From Talpa occidentalis (taxonomy: Eukaryota > Chordata > Mammalia > Eulipotyphla > Talpidae): a DNA stretch of 64,000 nucleotides. Within the stretch, counting starts at the first letter, position 1. Each line of letters starts with the position of its first letter. Location: NCBI RefSeq assembly GCF_014898055.3, contig NW_023604861.1, forward strand, positions 77,202,292 through 77,266,291. The letters are read 5' to 3'. Position numbers and translations under genes: made by a program. The notes below the pieces were generated by a model. It saw only the letters and a list, made by a program, of their open reading frames with translations. It searched no databases and had not been told where the DNA came from. Below are positions 57,191-64,000 of the stretch, one piece after another.

Positions 57191-59284
57191 ATACTGGTGA
57201 CGCATAGGAAAGCGAGTGAATTCTGTGGATTTTGCATCTGGGCACTTACTGTTTTTTCTCTAATAGTACTCAGGGAGAATGAAAGAGTATTAGATTACAT
57301 AGGAATGACAAAAGTAGTTGACGCAGGTTTGAATGCAAGACATTAAGATACATAGTGTAAATGATGACATTATACCTCACTGGAAATGTCCTAAAAAGCA
57401 CAGAAATACAGAGTTGGAGCAGAGGGGAAATGTCAGGGTTGAACAGGATACGGGAGTCATGTGCATGTAGGTAAGAGCTGAAAATGTTCCTCTTAAGAGA
57501 GATGCCAATGCCAGGATTAATGAAGAAAAAATGCCCATTCCAAAATTTGCTATTAAAAATAGAAGGAAAATACTTTTTAAATTGGGCTGTGGTTTCATAT
57601 TACAGTTATTGAGTATAGAATGGTAAAATGTATTTTTTCACAAAGAATCCCAGGAGGCCAAGGGTGGGGTCTCCTGACTGTAAGTCTGACTACTACATTA
57701 TGACCATGGGATTCATGTGAAAAAAAAAATTCCTGATGATCAAAAGTAAAGGCAGGAAACCGGTAAAGGGAAGGGGAAATGCTGAACTACAAGGTCATGG
57801 TCAGGAAAGCAATTTGGCAAGGCATGTGGAAAACTACGGCATATAGAATTAAGTACCATATACAGTCATGCACAATCCAAAGCTAGCTTTGTTTTCAGTA
57901 ACAGAACTCAAATGGTAGGGTGAAGGCCGGCACCTATGACCCACAGAGGGAACCACCTCAAAATTCCTGGTCACTTTTACTGTTGGGACAGACTTCCAAG
58001 TGGAACCTGGACAAAAGGTCCTAAGAAATACATCAGTAACAAATGTCTAACATTGATTCTCAGCAATTACACAAAGTCCCCTTTATTTCATTATTTCTTA
58101 AAACAAGGCAAAGAATAATACCTTAAATCACACAATAAAATAAACTAAAGATACAGTAATACAGTCAGATGCTGACTGTATGAAAGACATGGATGTTGTC
58201 TATGTGGATACATTGAAAAAACAGAATACTTGTCAAGATGTTAAAAGTGTCTCTACGTACCAGAAAACAACACGACTTTTATTTTTTGACTTATTCTTTT
58301 CCACAATTTTACATGGTTTTCTACAATGAATATATGTTATTTTATAATACGAAAAGACAGTAGTAAATATCATAAAAACAAAAATCAAAGATCCTGATAA
58401 AGGTTTAATATCAAAGAAAACAATCACAACTGTAATAGATTTTATATTCCTCAGGAAGATAGGCATTCTAATTAAATCTCCAATTTTTCAAAATAAAGGA
58501 AAATATACACTTAAATATTTCCTGCAGGAAAAGGTAAAACAGAGTCTTTTAAGGAGTACGAAATCCACAGACGTATAGCAGCATAAAAAGAGAATGTAAT
58601 TGGTACTCTCACTATACAGGCAGAATAGGAAAGGGTGAGAAAAGACAACAGACTCAGAAATGGCCCCAGGGATGAGCAAACTTCAACAGGATCATACTTT
58701 GGGGGAAATGAATGCAACGTCTCTCTGAAACCAGTGAGATGTATAGAGTTAACTACAGGAGGGAGCTTCTTCCAGGTGTTGTCATAGGAGAAAACATAGA
58801 TGGAGACTAAAGCTGTCTTCCCCCAAGACAGCTGTTTCCTGGCCTGGTTTCTTACCTTCCAGCACACCCAACGGGGCTCCCTTCCAGGCGACCTTGTCCC
58901 TACCAAATCCTACACTCCTCTTCCCATGCTCCCCACTTCCTCAGGACACAGACTCTTAAAACTCAAAGGGAAGCGGCTGGGAAGGCAGCTAAGGGGGCTA
59001 ACTGGAGCCCTCTGATCGACTGGAAGATGGTCTGCCAGAAGACAGCTGCCTAAAGCCAAGAGTGGTTTACTTATGATCAGATATGAGAAACTGGTATGTT
59101 TATTATGCTCAATTGAACCTATACTTGTTAAGTGTCTTCTGCAGATGAGGTATTTGCTAGGTGTTATAAGGGATGTGAAGAAAAATTATCCAGCTTCCTA
59201 AGGGAGCTAGCGTTGGTAGCAGGGGTGGAAAGGAAATATGGCAAATCAATAATAATGCAATACAATAATAAAAAGGAACACTGC
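57191..59284. other. No confirmed gene; minus-strand donor and hairpin
   Basis: On the minus strand a strong donor AAG|GTAAGA ends a non-repeat, CpG-keeping segment at 58,856. A perfect 9-bp hairpin with a C5 loop (58,811-58,833) lies 23 bases beyond. No coding sequence is recognised, so this could be a 5' untranslated exon at most. Confidence 0.3.
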
Positions 59285-59510
59285 AAGGTGGATGATAGTA
59301 GGCTTTGGAGTCAGAGGACTAAGTTCAAATTCACAGCTTCCAAGCTTTATGACTTGAGCAAGTCACTTAACTTCTTTGTATCTTAGTTTCCTCACCTGTA
59401 AAAATAGTGGTAATAGTAGGACCATCTCACAGAGTTCATGGGAAAAGTAGTTAAAGCGGAGTTTAGAACAGCTGCTACATAAAACAGTTGCTATAATTTT
59501 GTGTGCACTA
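59285..59510 (+). repeat. MIR element
   Basis: GGCTTTGGAGTCAGAGGACT, AGCAAGTCACTTAACTTCTT and TTAGTTTCCTCACCTGTAAA are MIR motifs in order. Confidence 0.85.
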
Positions 59511-59539
59511 TGTGACAATGTGCTAATATTTTATATCTT

Positions 59540-59890
59540 ACACTAAATAAGAGAGGCCTTGTTAGACCCACTGGTAGATGAGGAAGCTAAGCGTCAAAGA
59601 ATCAGGTGATCTGGGTAAGAGCTAGAGAGGGGAGAAACAGGGTTGGGATTTGAAACTGTATCTACCTGAATGCTAAGCTTATGATTTTCAGTACATGATT
59701 ACATAAAACAGTAGCAGCCAGTATTTGTTTAATGCTTACCTCATGCCAATTATTGTATGCAGAATTGCAATTATTCTCACAAGATACTATTTGTTCCCAT
59801 TTTAGAAGGAGCGCTTGTGTGGGAAGGCCTGCACGCGTGCTGGAAACCACCGAGCAGGGAAGCAGCTAAACTGGGAGGTGAATCTAGCCT
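59540..59890 (-). repeat. MIR-like decayed pieces
   Basis: GTAGATGAGGAAGCTAAGCG and the GTTTAATGCTTACCTCATGC block look like reverse-complement MIR; weak. Confidence 0.4.
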
Positions 59891-60074
59891 GTCCTTTTCC
59901 AGGGCCAGAGTTCCCCACCCCCCACACCTCCCCAAACCCTCATTCCCTACTCCCCCACCTTAAAATGGGGAGATTTAGGAAGAAGAGCAAGAGATTTCAA
60001 ATGGCCTTACCCCTAGAGGTTTCTGACGAGGTAAACTGGGGTGGGGACTGCAGTCGCATACAAGTCTCCTAAGC

Positions 60075-60220
60075 CTGCAAAGACATGTTTGGTCATAGGT
60101 CTTAAATGCCAAGGTGAAAAGTTTACACTCAACTCATCTAGGAACGGGGAGTCAGTTAAGGTTTTCAGTGAGGTTTTTCAGGAAGCAGTGTTTTAGAAAA
60201 ATTAATCTGGGAGTAATGAA
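60075..60220 (-). repeat. L2-like fragment
   Basis: AAGACATGTTTGGTCATAGG and TAAGGTTTTCAGTGAGGTTT resemble the minus orientation of the L2-like family. Short and weak. Confidence 0.4.
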
Positions 60221-60708
60221 TAGGATGGGCTGGGGAGGGGAGGGGAGAGTGGCAAAGACCAACTGGCAATAAGACTATTCTAAGCCACAGAGCTTATTTT
60301 AGTCTTAACACAGCTAGATATCAGAAGCTCAGAAAATAAGCCCTTTGGAAGAAGACCACCTGAACACAAAATGACTTACAGCTTGCATAAAAATGTATTG
60401 AATACTTGAGATCTAGATATCATAACTCAAACAAAATTAGGGTTTTCCTTTTTAAAATTAACAGAAGAAATACATATATAGATGCACAAACTTTAAATTT
60501 TTAAAAGTAGCTCTGAGACACATTAGGTATGTAAATATTATGAAGATAAGAAAATTAGTTTATAAGGATTTATAGTTTTTAAAAACTAGTTATATAAACT
60601 TTCTGGAAATATTGGAAAAGAAGATAATGTTTGGGGTTTGTTTTACATAATAAAGGAAACAGCTTATTTAGATAATTATATATTCACGAACTGAATTTAT
60701 TATTTTTT

Positions 60709-60972
60709 TTAGAGAGATTTATTTATTTATACGAGAACCGGGGTACAAGCCAGATGTGTGGGAGAGTGAGAGGATTCACCAGAGACAGAAAGGGGAGCAG
60801 AACAAGCAGATGACTGAAATACACTGCTGAGGGGAGCAGTGGTCGAGACAGGAGAGGTCTGCTGCGCCATGTAGGTTGCTCCCGGGTCGGCCAGGATGGA
60901 ACCAGCACCACGGAGCCTGCGGACAGCTTCACAGTGCGGTGCTCAACCGCCTGCGCCACCAGGGAGACCCCT
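60709..60972 (-). mobile_element. tRNA-headed SINE
   Basis: Minus-strand copy from AGAGAGATTTATTTATTTAT to CGCCTGCGCCACCAGGGAGA. AATTTATT-like flanks suggest the target site but are low complexity. Confidence 0.85.
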
Positions 60973-62549
60973 CAATTTATTTTTAATTTATGTTGCCAGT
61001 GTAAGTATATTTATGAGATGCTAGATTTAAGAGAATAATAGCTTTTGTCAATTTGAGATTGAAAAACTAAACTAAAATTGTGGTAAAATGAGGAAGTTTT
61101 ATTGTTTCTGGGTTTAGTATCATTAGAGAGTTGAGTAGAAGCAGAAAGTAACTCATTTCCAGAAATGAACTGACACAAGCATCATAAGGCCATTATTATA
61201 CCCTTTGACTAAACAAATCTCCTCTTAGGAACTTATTCTAGGGAAATAATGGAATAAAAGCAAAAAGGCCTATGTAGACAATAACATAAGACAGTATTTC
61301 TCTAGTACCTAAAAACAAGAAACAATCTAATAATCCAGTATTACAGAACTGCCGAAAAAATTATGATTGAAGCTTGAACTAAATAGGTACTTGTAATACT
61401 AAATAAATTTTATTATAAAAATGATAAAGAAATACAAGAAAATTACTGTTGTATTTTAAGTGTATATTCCAAAATACACACTGCATGAATATTATTTATA
61501 CTTATATAAAAAGAGGCAGACATGGAATGAGCTAAATGTCAAAAGTAAAAACAGTCTGATGGGTATGATTAGTTTCTCTCTTAAAATAAAAGCTTTTAAT
61601 GTTGTTCTGTTGTCTTATATCAAATTTTCAATTTCTTGAAAGTGGAGGAAACATCCTAGGGAAATTCACCTCCCACCCCTAATCCCACTGGTTATAACTT
61701 CTACCATGTAAGGTTTTGCCTAATTAGTCTCATTTCTATGGCAGCACTGACAGTAGCTTTTCTTCTCACTCTTAACATTTATGTGAGCCGGAGATAACAA
61801 ATTGCTATCCCTTTTCTAGATTCTGTGCCTAGGCCTACTCCACGCAAGCCCAGGAGAAGTGCTTCCATCTCCCACACCCATACGCCTTCCTTCATTGTGA
61901 ATACAAGAGTTCTGCAGCCACGTGGACAGGCTTGAGAAAATTCTTCCTATTTCTAAATAAAAGTTTTTCTCTGTGCTCATAAATGGAAACGTATTCCAAT
62001 TCTCCCAAAGAGTTCATTTTATCTGGGCCATTAGATAAAGAATGCCTGACAAAGGGAGAATGAGATTCAGGGAAGTAAGAGCTGCAGATGGTTTCCCAGA
62101 GAAGTCTCTCTACTGCCAGATTTTGAGAAATAATTTGGGAGGAATCAGCAGTTATGAGTGGGTTGCAACAGAAACACCTATCTCCAACAGTTTTCCAGTA
62201 TTCTACATTCAATTTCAGGGGAAAAAGCAGTTTTCAAAAAACTTTTCCAGCTTTTTTCCTGCACTTTTGCATGTCTAGGAAGAAGCCAAACAGTGGTTTG
62301 AAGTGGGCCAACACAGATCTTGCAGAATAACATGCAGGCGCTGGGCAAGAGCGGGTGGAAGAGAAGTTTCCCCTCTTCTGATCCAGCCGCCAGCCCTCGT
62401 TTCCCATTCTCTCCACGTCCCCCCCCCCCCACCATTGTTCATTGTTCGACGTGCACCATTCCCTCACTCCTTCACACAGCCTCTTTTCTTCAGAAAAGAC
62501 ATGTGTCTGTAAAAATACATCCGCTTCCAGTCCTCTCCTGAGTGTACCA
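60973..62549. other. No gene seen; one old L1
   Basis: Plus-strand old L1 at about 61,175-61,560 (AGGAACTTATTCTAGGGAAA, CTGCATGAATATTATTTATA). The 106-codon minus frame at 61,892-62,212 has no recognised domain. Confidence 0.45.
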
Positions 62550-62950
62550 TCAGATTCAGCTTCCTAAAAGACAGCTCTCGCCACCTCACTCTCCTCTTCT
62601 GAACCTGCCTGAACTTGCCAAATTCCTCAGCTCTCTCCCCAGCAGGTCCATCCATTGTTCCTATATGTGCCTTGGGCTTTCCATCTCCAGGTGTTTGCAC
62701 ACAACAGTCTCCATGTCAGAAATGCCTCTCCCCTCTTCATCCTCCTTGTCCAAAGCCAGCATCCTTTAAGGTTCAGTTCAAATTGTACTTCCTCCCCAAA
62801 GCCTTCCCTTCTGGCACTAATGAGATACTCTGTCCCACCTCTGATCTGTCATCCTAATTTATAACTCTATTGTGGCATTCACAATACCTGGGGAATTTTA
62901 CAGTTATAGTAACATAGTTTATTTCTCCACCATAAAAGCATTGATACTAG
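62550..62950 (+). repeat. L2 3' end
   Basis: TCAGAAATGCCTCTCCCCTC, AAGGTTCAGTTCAAATTGTA and CTCCCCAAAGCCTTCCCTTC are typical L2 3' text. Confidence 0.7.
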
Positions 62951-64000
62951 CATCTCTTCAACACCCTTCCTCCCCCCCATGACTGCTGAATCAATGAAAG
63001 TCCCAGCTTTGGTGAGGTTAAGACTGAATATACACATTTGCAGGGTATATATTGCAGGGTGTAAAAAGTCCCCACTTGTTTAGAACTTGGAGCGGGCAAG
63101 TTTCCAACTAGTCTTCACAAGTATCTTTAACCCACATGCAGCTCCAGTGCATCAAGTTACCTGAGCTACTGCAGAGTCTCACCCCCTAAGATTAGGCTCA
63201 GATTTGAAGAATGGGACCAGGGCCCAAGAGTGGGCACTTTTTTTTTTTTTTGTTAAAGCTGTGTGGGTGACTGAGTGTGCAGTCAGAGGGCAGACACAGT
63301 ACTGAAGGTAGATATAGTATTAACAGACCCAGTCCGAGTTTGAGGAAGAGAAAGAATAATTCTCCCCCCTTTCTGAAGGAATAATGTACCCACTCCCACT
63401 TTATAGTCTTCCCCTCCCCATCTCCCTTTATGATGCTCTAAATTCCCCGAGTTTCTCATCTCGTCCAAGACAAAGTCCCTTACTGTCCCACCCTCTTCAA
63501 AACATCAGTTCCCCCAGGGAGCAAAATGCAATCAGATATTGGGAATAAAACATGGTCATAAAAATAATTTACACAGTAGGAATCATTAATGAACCTTTTA
63601 GCTGTCTGCATACACAACAAGAACTACCAACAATGGAGAACCTATTCTACGCTAGGCATGGGGTCATGTACACTGTATGTAATTAGGTTCTGATTTAATC
63701 CCAGAGTAATGCTGGAGGTAGCCACATATACAGAAGACAAACGAGCCTTGAGAAGTAAGGTAAAGTTATGCTTCAATTTCATATCTGAAGCGTCCCCCAA
63801 GCTCATGCTCTTATCCTCTTTGCAATGTGTTAAAGACCCTGGCTACCCCACCCATTAACTCTGTTCAGGGGCACCTGATGAGTATGGATAAATAAGAAAA
63901 AGAACTCTAGTAGTGGGCAAGAAGGTGGCAGAATGTCACGCAGCACAGCACACTGGCTCTGTCCCCAGCATCTACTCTCCTGGCCATTGTTTCCAGACCT
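62951..64000. other. No gene seen; weak MIR
   Basis: A minus-strand MIR-like block lies at about 63,630-63,790 and a T12 run near 63,239. No exon is recognised up to the window end. Confidence 0.4.

Noticed and set aside
58511..58906. 131-codon minus-strand frame
   Set aside because: Begins at a non-ATG codon and crosses a strong splice donor; peptide not recognised.
1..64000. CRISPR arrays, operons, phage or plasmid genes
   Set aside because: None seen. Splice signals, SINE/LINE content and CpG pattern are those of a mammalian nuclear genome.

Overview
The window is nuclear DNA from a placental mammal. Old repeats shared by placentals are all present: MIR, L2-like and L1M fragments, MaLR-type LTRs and MER5-type elements. 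On top of them lie about twenty copies of a tRNA-headed SINE ending in (AAAT)n-CTT-poly(A), plus young 3' L1 ends of one lineage. There is no Alu, B1/B2 or ruminant SINE, so primates, rodents and ruminants are unlikely. A laurasiatherian is the best guess; I cannot name the species. There is no sign of bacterial or phage DNA.

Layout: bases 1 to about 1190 are a CpG-island promoter with GC boxes, and no conserved protein is recognisable in it. From 1.2 to 64 kb the DNA is AT-rich, intergenic or intronic, and mostly repeats. The best protein-coding evidence is a candidate three-exon minus-strand gene at 12.1-13.1 kb. Its exons join in phase to encode a basic 92-residue protein with a CxxC pair; I do not recognise it. 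One of its acceptors is weak. Other minus-strand splice-framed segments (27.95-28.04, 40.07-40.20 and a donor at 58.86 kb) could be untranslated or alternative exons of a long minus-strand transcript, but the evidence is thin.

The most complete mobile element is a 2.05-kb minus-strand LTR retroelement at 14,937-16,991. It has two similar TG...CA LTRs, a near-perfect 5-bp target duplication and only about 1.2 kb of interior, so it looks non-autonomous. Three young L1 3' ends are present (8.9, 37.9 and 43.3 kb); the last is a 5'-inverted insertion. Long decayed L1 copies run from 22.9 to 25.6 kb (+) and from 40.3 to 43.9 kb (-). L2-like stretches lie near 13.7, 30-32, 54-56 and 62.6 kb.

No functional pathway is encoded. 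The points of interest are the unrecognised small gene, the compact LTR element, a SINE subfamily marked by a private tail, and several structures left by retrotransposition. All family names rest on recalled consensus patterns and were not checked by a search.
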